Assembly: GCF_000332075.2 (NCBI RefSeq)
Contig: NZ_ALVU02000001.1
Coordinates: 3,236,324 to 3,300,323 of the forward strand
Length of the DNA stretch: 64,000 nt
Source: Synechocystis sp. PCC 7509
Lineage (GTDB): Bacteria; Cyanobacteriota; Cyanobacteriia; Cyanobacteriales; Chroococcidiopsidaceae
Direction of reading: 5' to 3'
The notes under the pieces are model-generated. The model was not told where the DNA came from and ran no database searches. It was given only the letters and a program-made list of their open reading frames with translations. Position 1 is the stretch's first letter. Each line of letters begins with the position of its first letter. This document shows, in pieces, positions 33,191-42,435 of the stretch. Position numbers and translations under genes: made by a program.

Positions 33191-35119
33191 TTACAATTTA
33201 GTGCCGCACTCAGGACAAAAATTATTACTCAAATTTTTAGCGCCGCAACTACAGTAAACTGGCTCTACTTGTTCGGACTTGACAATCTCCGGTAAACCAA
33301 TCATTTGTGAATTGCTCTTACCAGGCGCAACCATTGGGTAGCAGTTTTCATCTCTAGTAACGTGAGCGTCTATCAACACTGGGCCATTGTGCGCTAACAT
33401 TTGGGCGATCGCCTCTGGCAATTCTTCCCGGCTGCTAATTGTTATTCCCTTAATCCCGTAAGCCTGAGCCAACATTTCAAAGTTGGGCATTGCTGGCTCC
33501 ATATTGGACGATGAATAACGCTCCCCATAAAATGCCTGCTGCCATTGGCGTACCATTCCTTGCCAACCATTGTTTATAATTACTATCTTGACATTTATGC
33601 CGTAATGTGCAAGTGTACCTAATTCTTGTAAATTCATTTGAAAACTAGCATCGCCACTAATACAAATGACTTCTTCGGTAGGCAATGCTACTTTTGCGCC
33701 CATTGCCGCCGGCAAACCGTAACCCATAGTCCCCAAGCCAGCGCTAGAAATCCAGCGCCGGGGTCCATTTTTTAAAAACTGTGCTGACCACATTTGATGT
33801 TGTCCCACATCCGTTGTGTAGTAAGCATCTGGTGCTTGAGTCGCTAGTTCAAAAATTACTTCTTGAGGCGACATACTATCGGCATGATGAGGCACAACTA
33901 AAGGGTAGTCTCGTCGCCAAGTATTAATGCGGTGTAACCATTCTTGAGTTTGATTTGGGGTACAAACGCGATCGCCTTTAGTTTGACATAAAGCCAATAA
34001 ATCGATTAGTACCTGCTTGACATCTCCCACAATTGGCACTTCAGGGACGCGGTTTTTGCCAACTTCCGCCGGATCGATATCGATGTGAATAACTTGAGCG
34101 CGAGAGGCAAATTCGTCTAGTTTCCCCGTAACGCGATCGTCAAACCTTGCCCCTATACAAATTAATAAATCGCACTCACTAACGGAAAAATTAGCGTAAG
34201 CCGTGCCGTGCATTCCCAGCATTCCCAAAGCCAAAGGATGATTTTCATCAAAAGCACCCTTACCCATTAGTGTTGTTGTGACGGGGATATTAAATAACTC
34301 GGCAATTTGCTTAATCTCATGATGAGCGCCCGCAGCAATTGCCCCCCCGCCTACATACAGTAATGGGCGACGCGAATTCTGCATTAATTCCCAAGCCGCA
34401 TTGATTTGACGGGGATTACCTTTGACTGTGGGACGATACCCCGGCAACTTAACCGTACCTGGTTCTACAGGCACATACTCAAATTCCTCTAAACCAACAT
34501 CTTTGGGGACATCGATTAAAACCGGCCCCGGTCTGCCGCTACTAGCAATATAAAATGCTTCAGCCACAATCCGCGCCATATCTTTGACATCGCGCACTAC
34601 ATAGGAATGCTTGACAATCGGCAGCGTAATTCCGTAAATATCGGTTTCTTGAAAAGCATCTGTGCCGATCGCCGCGCGACTTACTTGTCCGGTCACAATT
34701 ACCATCGGGATCGAGTCCATTTGCGCAGTAGCAATGCCTGTAACTAGGTTTGTTGCTCCAGGGCCGGAAGTTGCAAAACACACGCCTACTTTTCCCGTCG
34801 CACGAGCATAACCATCCGCCGCATGAGCCGCCCCTTGTTCGTGTCTAACTAAAATGTGCTGAATACCGCCGAGGGCTTCAGCTTTATAAAGCTCGTCATA
34901 AAGGGGTAAAATCGCGCCGCCGGGATAGCCAAAAATATGCTCAACGCCGTGACGCTTGAGGGAGTCTATCAAGGCAAACCCTCCCGTTACTCGTCTAGCA
35001 ACTACTATGGGCGCGATCGCTCTTTCTATGCTTACGAGTTCTGAAGTTAGAGAATTATTTTTAAGAGGCGATTCCCCGGCGGGGATATTTCGTGAACGCA
35101 CTGAATAAACCTCACGCAA
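33191..35119 (-). CDS. ilvB: Acetolactate synthase large subunit with C-terminal zinc ribbon
   Basis: ThDP enzyme that makes acetolactate for valine, leucine and isoleucine synthesis. N-terminal [20 protein letters not shown] with the ThDP-activating Glu in [21 protein letters not shown]-terminal ThDP-Mg site [19 protein letters not shown]. After the normal end a tail reads [20 protein letters not shown], a four-Cys zinc ribbon (CxC and CxxC). At 642 residues it is longer than most. The start is uncertain: TTG 35119, or a GTG near 35102. The small subunit (ilvN) is not nearby. Confidence 0.93.
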   Translation of the reverse strand: MREVYSVRSRNIPAGESPLKNNSLTSELVSIERAIAPIVVARRVTGGFALIDSLKRHGVEHIFGYPGGAILPLYDELYKAEALGGIQHILVRHEQGAAHAADGYARATGKVGVCFATSGPGATNLVTGIATAQMDSIPMVIVTGQVSRAAIGTDAFQETDIYGITLPIVKHSYVVRDVKDMARIVAEAFYIASSGRPGPVLIDVPKDVGLEEFEYVPVEPGTVKLPGYRPTVKGNPRQINAAWELMQNSRRPLLYVGGGAIAAGAHHEIKQIAELFNIPVTTTLMGKGAFDENHPLALGMLGMHGTAYANFSVSECDLLICIGARFDDRVTGKLDEFASRAQVIHIDIDPAEVGKNRVPEVPIVGDVKQVLIDLLALCQTKGDRVCTPNQTQEWLHRINTWRRDYPLVVPHHADSMSPQEVIFELATQAPDAYYTTDVGQHQMWSAQFLKNGPRRWISSAGLGTMGYGLPAAMGAKVALPTEEVICISGDASFQMNLQELGTLAHYGINVKIVIINNGWQGMVRQWQQAFYGERYSSSNMEPAMPNFEMLAQAYGIKGITISSREELPEAIAQMLAHNGPVLIDAHVTRDENCYPMVAPGKSNSQMIGLPEIVKSEQVEPVYCSCGAKNLSNNFCPECGTKL

Positions 35120-35203
35120 TAGCTAATTTAATAGTTAGGATTTTTTGTATTCAAAGATTCATTTTAATTGAAAATCTGACTTTATTAGCAATTCTTGTCA
35201 AGA

Positions 35204-36490
35204 TTAGATTACATTACGCAGCACGCGCCGAGTGCTGTTCCAAGCCCATATACCTACAGTACAAACGATCGCACTCATTCCCACCAACACGATCTTTAAA
35301 CCCAAAGTTTGCGACCCTACAGCGTTGCTAACTGCATCGGTAATCGGGCCGGTAATTGCTAAAGGCGCACTCAAGGCGATATTCACCAAATTATTTTGAA
35401 ATCCAAACACCTTACCGTGCATATCCGAAGGAGTTTCTCTTTGAATCAACGTTTGCATTGGTACGCCTACCATTGCCCCACCTACTCCCAACAAAGCACT
35501 CAGCCCCAAACCCAGCCACAAATTGCTAACAAAGCTAAAAACAGCCAAAGCAAACGCCATTGTCAAAAAACCAACTAAAGGCAAGGGCTTATGATGAAAG
35601 ACATCGCCCCAATGACCCAAAATTCCTGCGCCTAATACTATTCCCACTCCTGCCGCCGCCAACAAAAAGCCGTATTGCTTCTCTGATTGCAAGCCAATTT
35701 GCGGAGCCAAACTAAAAGTCAGCACAATCAGCGCCGCAATTACACAGTACAAAGTTGTCAGTTGCAACATTGCATTCCAAACTAGGCGGTTTTGCTTGAG
35801 ATATCTAAAGCCAGCTTTGATTTCTTGCCAAGGATTCACCATGATGCCGCCAGCATTAGTTATGGTTTCTTTTAAAACAACGGTTTGTAACATCATTGCC
35901 GCCAAAACATACAAACCACCCACCAACAACTCTTGTCCTTGATCTCCTCCCCAGGTTTGGCTCAGACTTAAAACTGGTTCTCCGATCGCAAAGCCAACAA
36001 TAAACGCCCCCATCATTGTTGTAGTAAATAGAGCATTGGCGGCTAACAAGTTCTCGCGGGGGATTAGTAACGGGATCGCGGCTTGTTCGGCGGGCGCAAA
36101 AAATTGCGTAACCGTAGAAACAATAAATGTTATTAGTAATAAAACAACAAATTCTTTGGGTAAAACCGGAATAGCAAATATTAAAAGCGCTCGAATCAAG
36201 TTGGAAACGACAAGTATTAACTTTTTTCCCAATCTATCTACAAAAATTCCCGCCGCCGAGCCAAATAAAATTGCTGGCAAAGTAAAAGTTAGTAGTAAAA
36301 TTGAGCGCATAGAGTTTTCTGTTCCCGTTGCCGTGGGATAAACTGCTAAGAGCGCAATCAGTAGAGTTAAAAGAATTTTATCTGCTATTTGAGAAAGTAA
36401 TTGTCCAAACCATAACGCTAGAAAGGAACGGTTTTTGAGCAAAGCGCGAAACCCAACTTGCTTTGCGGTTGGTTCTTCTACGGGAAACAT
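35204..36490 (-). CDS. MFS transporter, MFS_3-type exporter
   Basis: A 428-residue major facilitator protein with about 11-12 membrane helices. The cytoplasmic loop GIFVDRLGKKLILVVSNLIR is the MFS loop 2-3 motif, and NRSFLALWFGQLLSQIADKI is the typical start of the MFS_3 (enterobactin-exporter-like) group. A second such loop is RETPSDMHGKVFGFQ. The substrate cannot be predicted. It may be cotranscribed with the small hydrolase-like gene 35 bases upstream. Confidence 0.85.
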   Translation of the reverse strand: MFPVEEPTAKQVGFRALLKNRSFLALWFGQLLSQIADKILLTLLIALLAVYPTATGTENSMRSILLLTFTLPAILFGSAAGIFVDRLGKKLILVVSNLIRALLIFAIPVLPKEFVVLLLITFIVSTVTQFFAPAEQAAIPLLIPRENLLAANALFTTTMMGAFIVGFAIGEPVLSLSQTWGGDQGQELLVGGLYVLAAMMLQTVVLKETITNAGGIMVNPWQEIKAGFRYLKQNRLVWNAMLQLTTLYCVIAALIVLTFSLAPQIGLQSEKQYGFLLAAAGVGIVLGAGILGHWGDVFHHKPLPLVGFLTMAFALAVFSFVSNLWLGLGLSALLGVGGAMVGVPMQTLIQRETPSDMHGKVFGFQNNLVNIALSAPLAITGPITDAVSNAVGSQTLGLKIVLVGMSAIVCTVGIWAWNSTRRVLRNVI

Positions 36491-36525
36491 AAAATATCTA
36501 ATAAAATTTAAGTATTGCTCCCAAT

Positions 36526-37092
36526 CTACTCAATTTCTTGGTAGCGCTTCAATAGCATCAAAATAAATTCCGCCTCGCTCAGGTACGATCGCACCAAAGG
36601 GCGATGGGGGCTAACTACCCATCCCTTTACCGTAGAAGGCGATCGCCACATTTGCAAATGCTCTATCCCCGGATCGGCATAAAAACTATCTTCCTGGCAA
36701 CTTAAATTTATTGATGTTTTGTGGGTAAAATAATCGTGACTGAGTGTGTGGATAGGAAAATTACCCACCAATGGCACACCCCAACCATCAATAGCAATCA
36801 CTGCTTTAACTTTTCCTCCCCTTAGCTCCCATCCCCAAGCCGCACCGAGCGCTCCAATTACTCCGGCACTAAAGCCTATAAGTAATATGGGTGCGGTTTG
36901 TGGCGGTTGTCCGTAATTTTTGACCAAATCGTGTGTTATGTGTAATGCTGATAAAACTGTATAACTTTGTACTGAAAAGCTACGTGTATTTGCTAGTAAG
37001 TTAGAGGGAGCTTGGGCAGATAATAGCAATTCTTGCAAAAAGCATTGTGTTAATTGAGGCAAGTGAAATCCAGGACAGAGAAAAATATTCAT
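36526..37092 (-). CDS. Small alpha/beta-hydrolase-like protein
   Basis: A 188-residue cyanobacterial protein with an alpha/beta hydrolase outline: strand plus loop MNIFLCPGFHLPQL and a nucleophile elbow ILLIGFSAGVIGALGAAWG (GxSxG as GFSAG). Later VKAVIAIDGWGVP and the HTLSHDYFTHKT stretch could supply acid and His. It is short for the fold, with no cap domain, and the function is unknown. It is directly upstream of the MFS gene on the same strand. Confidence 0.6.
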   Translation of the reverse strand: MNIFLCPGFHLPQLTQCFLQELLLSAQAPSNLLANTRSFSVQSYTVLSALHITHDLVKNYGQPPQTAPILLIGFSAGVIGALGAAWGWELRGGKVKAVIAIDGWGVPLVGNFPIHTLSHDYFTHKTSINLSCQEDSFYADPGIEHLQMWRSPSTVKGWVVSPHRPLVRSYLSEAEFILMLLKRYQEIE

Positions 37093-37322
37093 AATGAAAA
37101 TCTAAATAAAATCTTAAAATCAGTAATGGAATGTAAGTTTTAGCAGCTTTTGTCCTTATACAGAAAACAATCTATAACTAAGATAGAAAATATGTAAACT
37201 GCCATCGTAGCCATAATCACAGGATGGCAAACTGCGATCGCCAGATTTAGGTAGCCAAAGATAAGAAGGTCGTCAGCCAAAGGTACGGGAAGTAAACTTT
37301 CTAAGTTGGTGATTGGTAAATA

Positions 37323-40301
37323 ATGAAAAATAAAATTACACCGCCAGTACCTAAAAATGAAGACGCAAGGCTAAAAAACCTATGCCAATATCAAATTATT
37401 GATACTCCAACAGAAAAAGCCTACGACGATATTACCCGTTTGGCTGCTTCTATTTGCGGTACTCCTACAGCCATAATTAGTATTGTCGATGCCAATCGTC
37501 AGTGGTTCAAATCCAAAGTTGGCTTAGAGATCGAGGAAACATCCCGCGAACAAGCTTTTTGTGCTTATACAATTTTGGGACAAGAAGTATTTATTGTTCC
37601 TGATACTCTAAAAGATGAACGTTTTGCCCATAATCCGCTAGTAACTGCTGATCCTTTTATTCGCTTTTACGCGGGCGTACCGTTAATTACATCCCAAAAC
37701 TACGCTTTGGGTTCGCTCGCCACCCTCGACTATGTACCTAGGGAACTGCAACCCCAACAAATTGAATCGCTCAAAGCCTTAGCACGTCAAGTTGTCAAGC
37801 TAATTGAACTACGCAGCGACCTAGCGGCATTGACAAAAACAGCTTTTAAGTCGCAACAACGACACCAAGAAAGCAAATCATTTTTCCGCAGAGTCATAGT
37901 AGGACTGGGACTCGCCTCCGCCATTCTAGCTGCTGGTGGATTTATTGCCCACGATAGCCTCAACAATACGGTGAATAATACCCAAAAACTGATAGAACGC
38001 TATAAAATAATTGACAATTTGGAAGATATAAATTTAAAAATGCAAAAAGTAGCGATCGCCAAACATCGCTACATCAATAGCCCGCAGCTAAAATATTTGG
38101 AGCCATACTACAGCGTTAAAGTATCGGTAAAGCAAGAAGTTACACAATTAAGAGCGCAAGTTGCCAACAACCCCGACCAACAAAAACGTTTAGCACTGCT
38201 CGATCGGCTAATCGATCAAAAACTAACAGAAGTAGAAAACGCTGTTAATCTCCGCAAACAAGGCTTTGACGCGGCGGCGCAATCGTTAAGAACCGAGCAA
38301 GGTAAATATATTTCCGATCGGCTCGACGCAACAATTCAAGAAATGGAAGCGGCGGAAACTCAATTATTAACAAGAGCTTCGCGCTCAGTTCAAGCCAATA
38401 CCTACAACTTTGGAGTTGTATTTGCCACGGGTATCGCCCTCAACTTTTTGGTGTTGGCGATTGTTTATTATTTTATTGAACGAGAAATTAACGAACGCCA
38501 CAAAGTAGAAATCGATTTAGAGCAAGAGCGAGACTTTACTTTTACGATTTTGGACACGATCGCCTCTTTAGTAATAGTTTGCAGCGCTGAAGGTAAAATT
38601 GTCCGCTTCAACCGCGCCGCCGAACAGATATCTGGTTATTACAGCGATGAGGTTAGAGGCAAATATTTATGGGATCTATTTTTACCGTCTGAGGAAGTAA
38701 GCAGGGTAAAAAACACTATCCAAAACATCCAATCGATTAGTGTCAATAGCTACGAAACTCACTGGCTAACCCGCAATGGCGATCGCCGTTTGATTGCCTG
38801 GTCAAATAGTCAACTGCATGACCAAACTGGCGCAATTGAGTATGTACTAGCTAGTGGTAACGACATCACAGAAAGCGCTGAAGCATCCATGGCTTTACAA
38901 GAAAGTCAAGGGCGCTATCACGATTTATTTGAAACCGCCAGCGACTTGATTCAAAGCGTCGCTTTAGATGGGCATTTTATTTATGTAAATCGGGCTTGGC
39001 GCGAAGCTCTAGGCTACAGCGAAGCGGAGATTAATCATATTTCATTGTTTGACATTATTTCTCTTGACTATCAAGCCCATTGTCAAGAGTTGTTTGGTCG
39101 CCTGATAAATGGAGAAACTCTAGGAGCGGTGCAAGCAGAATTTGTAACTAAAGATGGCAAAAATATCTTAGTGGAAGGCAGCGCTAGTTGTAAATTTGTG
39201 GATGGCAAACCCGTTGCAACTCAAAGCATTTTTCGCGACATCACTCATCGCACCCAAACCGAAGCCGAGCTTCAGCAGACAAACGAGCGTCTCAATCGCT
39301 CGATAAAAGAACTAGAACAGCGCAATCATGAAATCACTCTACTGAGCGAAATTAGCGATGTTCTCCAAGCTTGCCGCACTATTGAAGAAGCTTATACAGC
39401 AATTTCTACTTTTTTAAAGTTGATGTTTCCTGATGTTCCCGGCGGCATCTTTTTAATCAATTCCTCCAAAAATGTAGTTGAAGCTGTAGTAAATTGGGGC
39501 GATTTGCCCATGACTAGCAATACATTTTTTACACCCAACGATTGCTGGGCATTGCGGCGGGGGCGATTGCATTTTGCTGGCACGTTACACGGCAGCTTGC
39601 AGTGTCAACATCTAACTCATCCCCTGCCTACAGCCTCTCTATGCGTACCAATGATTGCCCAAGGAGAGGCGTTGGGAATGCTTTATCTAAGCTCCCTAGA
39701 GTCGGGAACGGCAATTGAAGCTAAACAACAGTTAGCAGTCACCGTCGCCGAACATATTTCCTTGGCGTTAGCAAATATCAAACTGCGAGAAAAATTAGAA
39801 AATCAAAGTATTCGCGATCCGCTCACAGGCTTATATAATCGCCGTTATATGGAGGAATCTTTAGACCGAGAAATTTTCAGATGCGATCGCAAACACCAAC
39901 CCCTAGGAATTATCATGCTTGACGTTGACCACTTTAAGCGCTTTAACGATACCTTTGGTCATGAAGCTGGAGACAGCGTACTCAAAGAACTAGGGGATTT
40001 TCTCCAAAAATACGTTCGCGGCTCAGATATTGCTTGTCGTTATGGAGGAGAAGAATTTATCTTAATTTTACCGGAAGGCTCTTTAGAAATTACCAGTAAG
40101 CGAGCAGAGCAATTAAGAGAAGGTATCAAACACTTAAATCTCAAGTATCGTCATGAACCTTTAGGTCAAATCACCCTTTCTTTAGGGGTAGCAAGTTTTC
40201 CCGAACATGGGATGAGTGGACAAGATGTGATTCGCGAAGCCGATGCAGCGCTCTACAAAGCCAAACAGGAAGGGCGCGACGCTGTTAGACTCGCACCTTA
40301 A
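37323..40301 (+). CDS. Membrane diguanylate cyclase GAF-TM-TM-PAS-PAS-GAF-GGDEF
   Basis: A 992-residue c-di-GMP synthase. N-terminal GAF (about 20-165, SIVDANRQWFKSKVGLEIEE), membrane helix about 194-212, a helical periplasmic section (about 215-355), membrane helix about 358-380, PAS about 400-515, PAS about 525-640, GAF about 670-815, GGDEF about 825-990. The active site is RYGGEEF with the product-inhibition site RGSD five residues before it. The catalytic head DPLTGLYNRRYMEESL is present. It has about 230 bases of upstream DNA and stands alone. Confidence 0.92.
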   Translation: MKNKITPPVPKNEDARLKNLCQYQIIDTPTEKAYDDITRLAASICGTPTAIISIVDANRQWFKSKVGLEIEETSREQAFCAYTILGQEVFIVPDTLKDERFAHNPLVTADPFIRFYAGVPLITSQNYALGSLATLDYVPRELQPQQIESLKALARQVVKLIELRSDLAALTKTAFKSQQRHQESKSFFRRVIVGLGLASAILAAGGFIAHDSLNNTVNNTQKLIERYKIIDNLEDINLKMQKVAIAKHRYINSPQLKYLEPYYSVKVSVKQEVTQLRAQVANNPDQQKRLALLDRLIDQKLTEVENAVNLRKQGFDAAAQSLRTEQGKYISDRLDATIQEMEAAETQLLTRASRSVQANTYNFGVVFATGIALNFLVLAIVYYFIEREINERHKVEIDLEQERDFTFTILDTIASLVIVCSAEGKIVRFNRAAEQISGYYSDEVRGKYLWDLFLPSEEVSRVKNTIQNIQSISVNSYETHWLTRNGDRRLIAWSNSQLHDQTGAIEYVLASGNDITESAEASMALQESQGRYHDLFETASDLIQSVALDGHFIYVNRAWREALGYSEAEINHISLFDIISLDYQAHCQELFGRLINGETLGAVQAEFVTKDGKNILVEGSASCKFVDGKPVATQSIFRDITHRTQTEAELQQTNERLNRSIKELEQRNHEITLLSEISDVLQACRTIEEAYTAISTFLKLMFPDVPGGIFLINSSKNVVEAVVNWGDLPMTSNTFFTPNDCWALRRGRLHFAGTLHGSLQCQHLTHPLPTASLCVPMIAQGEALGMLYLSSLESGTAIEAKQQLAVTVAEHISLALANIKLREKLENQSIRDPLTGLYNRRYMEESLDREIFRCDRKHQPLGIIMLDVDHFKRFNDTFGHEAGDSVLKELGDFLQKYVRGSDIACRYGGEEFILILPEGSLEITSKRAEQLREGIKHLNLKYRHEPLGQITLSLGVASFPEHGMSGQDVIREADAALYKAKQEGRDAVRLAP

Positions 40302-40431
40302 ACAAATATAGACATTGCTTAAAACTCCTAGCTACTTAAACAATCCCCCGGTAGGGGATGTTAACCTAATGAATGAAGAATTGACTATTTAGCTCAACAA
40401 TCTAAAATTTATCTAGCAGAGGATCTTTATA

Positions 40432-41580
40432 GTGGTAGCGACCCCTGAAAAATATCATTCAACTATGCCCGCAACAACTGGCAAAGACCGAGTTGCCGTA
40501 TTGCTTATGGGTTATGGTGAAGTTGAAAGCTACGAAGATTTTGCCAACTACAACGAACAAGCCTTAAATCTACTTACAGCTAAGTTTGCTCCCGTGCCAA
40601 CGTGGATTTATCCGCCGCTTGCAAAGCTATTAGCCTTGTTCGATCGCCATGAATGGGATCACCAGCACGATCATTTTGTCTCGCCTCACAATGCGATTTT
40701 TGAACAGCAGCGTGCAGGCATAGAAAAGTGTCTGCAACAGAAATGGGGCAATCAAATTCAAGTATTCAAAGCCTTCAACTTTTGCGCTCCTTTCCTTCCC
40801 GAACAAGTGTTAGAGGAAATTAAAGCGCAAGGATTTGACAAGCTGCTAATTTATCCGCTTTTAGTTGTAGATTCAATTTTTACAAGCGGGATTGCCGTCG
40901 AGCAAGTCAACTTAGCTTTAACCAAGTTAGCTGATGAAGGCGAACACTGGGTAAAAGGACAGCGTTATATTCCTTCTTTTTACAACGAAAATGCCTACAT
41001 TAAGTTAATGGCACAAATGGTTGAGGAAAAAATAGCTACAGATTTAGCGGCGGCTTATTTGCCTTCCCAAATTGGCATCGTGCTAATGAATCATGGTTGT
41101 CCGCATAAAGCTAAAGGCTTCACTTCGGGAATTGTTGAAAGTCAAGCACTCTACGATCGCGTTAGAGATGAACTTATCAACCGTTATGCGTTAATTTCTG
41201 TAGGCTGGCTCAACCACGATACACCCTTAATTGACTGGACGCAGCCCAACGCCTTTGTCGCTGCCAATAATTTAATTGATTTGGGGGCAAAAGCGATCGT
41301 GTTTATGCCCATTGGTTTTGCAACGGAAAATCACGAAACGTTGCTTGATGTAGACCACATTATTCATGCCTTACAGCGCAAACATTCGGAAGTAAATTAC
41401 ATCCAAATGCCTTGTGTAAACGATCGCACGGAATTTGTAGAAATGGCGGCTTCTTGGGCCGATCCCCACATTGCCGAATTACTCTCAGAGCAAGCAGTGG
41501 CGGTCAATTCCCAAAGGGCTGTAGCTCCCAAGAGCGGTCATCACCACCATGACCACGACGGTCATCACCACCATCATTAA
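40432..41580 (+). CDS. Ferrochelatase/CbiX-like chelatase with His-rich tail
   Basis: A 382-residue chelatase-fold protein. VAVLLMGYGEVESYEDFANY resembles the HemH start, LLIYPLLVVDSIFTSGIAVE and VLMNHGCPHKAKGFTSG are metal-chelatase-like, and VFMPIGFATENHETLLDVDH matches the ferrochelatase C-terminal EHxETL region. It ends in a His-rich tail (SGHHHHDHDGHHHHH), likely metal binding. This is not a canonical ferrochelatase; it may insert Fe, Co or Ni into a tetrapyrrole. GTG start with AGAGGA upstream. A terminator shared with the convergent FMN reductase follows. Confidence 0.7.
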   Translation: MVATPEKYHSTMPATTGKDRVAVLLMGYGEVESYEDFANYNEQALNLLTAKFAPVPTWIYPPLAKLLALFDRHEWDHQHDHFVSPHNAIFEQQRAGIEKCLQQKWGNQIQVFKAFNFCAPFLPEQVLEEIKAQGFDKLLIYPLLVVDSIFTSGIAVEQVNLALTKLADEGEHWVKGQRYIPSFYNENAYIKLMAQMVEEKIATDLAAAYLPSQIGIVLMNHGCPHKAKGFTSGIVESQALYDRVRDELINRYALISVGWLNHDTPLIDWTQPNAFVAANNLIDLGAKAIVFMPIGFATENHETLLDVDHIIHALQRKHSEVNYIQMPCVNDRTEFVEMAASWADPHIAELLSEQAVAVNSQRAVAPKSGHHHHDHDGHHHHH

Positions 41581-41587
41581 AGTTAGG

Positions 41588-41621
41588 AATTGGGAATTGA
41601 ACTTATCACCAATTCCCAATT
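41588..41621. terminator. Bidirectional terminator
   Basis: AATTGGGAATT and AATTCCCAATT form a perfect 11-base stem with a 12-base loop between two convergent genes. The stem is A+T-rich and the T-tracts are weak. Confidence 0.5.
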
Positions 41622-41626
41622 TACCA

Positions 41627-42172
41627 TTACCCGTTACCCCTCAACTTTCGGGTATTATCAACCAAACTTTGAGCAAACTTATCGAAGCGTTGGGCTACTT
41701 GCTCGTCCAAAATTTTGCCTTCTGGTGAAAAAGCTTTCCAAGCTTGAGCAATAGCAATTTGTTCAGGAATTACCCAAGCGTGTACCCAACGCAAAATTAC
41801 TCGTAAGTCATTGAGCGCATTACTATTAGCTTGACCGCCTAAGACGCTAATTAATCCTGCAACTTTGCCATCTAACTGCTCAAAACTCATTAAGTCAAGC
41901 GCATTTTTAAGTACGCCGCTAACGCTGCCGTGATACTCTGGTGTGGCTAAAATTAAACCATCGGCTGTTTTTACCGCCTTTTGCAGTTTCTCCACGTCGG
42001 GGTAGTCTGGATACTCCTCTCCCCCATCGCAAAACGGTAAATTCATTTTCCTTAAGTCTAATATTTCTACTTCTGCTCCCAAGGCTTCGGCGCGCTTTGC
42101 GGCTAGAGCCAAGACAATTTGACTGTAAGAATCAGCCCGTAAACTTCCGCCAATACCAACAATCTTGACCAT
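41627..42172 (-). CDS. NAD(P)H-dependent FMN reductase
   Basis: A 181-residue flavodoxin-fold reductase of the SsuE/ArsH/YieF superfamily. The FMN phosphate loop is GIGGSLRADSYSQIVLALAA, and the second flavin-binding stretch is LILATPEYHGSVSGVLKNAL. It makes reduced FMN in the cytoplasm. SsuD, 36 kb away, needs exactly this product and has no dedicated reductase, so this protein could serve it; azo- or quinone-reductase roles are equally possible. Confidence 0.82.
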   Translation of the reverse strand: MVKIVGIGGSLRADSYSQIVLALAAKRAEALGAEVEILDLRKMNLPFCDGGEEYPDYPDVEKLQKAVKTADGLILATPEYHGSVSGVLKNALDLMSFEQLDGKVAGLISVLGGQANSNALNDLRVILRWVHAWVIPEQIAIAQAWKAFSPEGKILDEQVAQRFDKFAQSLVDNTRKLRGNG

Positions 42173-42435
42173 AGTGGTTTTAACCCAACTTTAGTTGCGT
42201 GGGTACAAAGAATTTTTAATAACTCATAGTCGTAACGACTACATATAATAGTTTAACAGTTTTACCTAGATTTTGGCAAAGCATATATCGATAGTTTTTA
42301 GCGCCAAGCTCAAGCAGTAGTTGAGGGAGGAAAGTTAGACTAGATTTGAGTATAGGTATATTTAGAAATTGACTTAATTATTGAGTCAACAGCACCAATG
42401 ATGGTTATTCGTTAACAGACAAAGGGCAATCAAAT

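Noticed and set aside
40343..40359. Hairpin ATCCCC/GGGGAT after the diguanylate cyclase
   Set aside because: Stem is only six bases and no T-run follows, so I cannot support it as a terminator.
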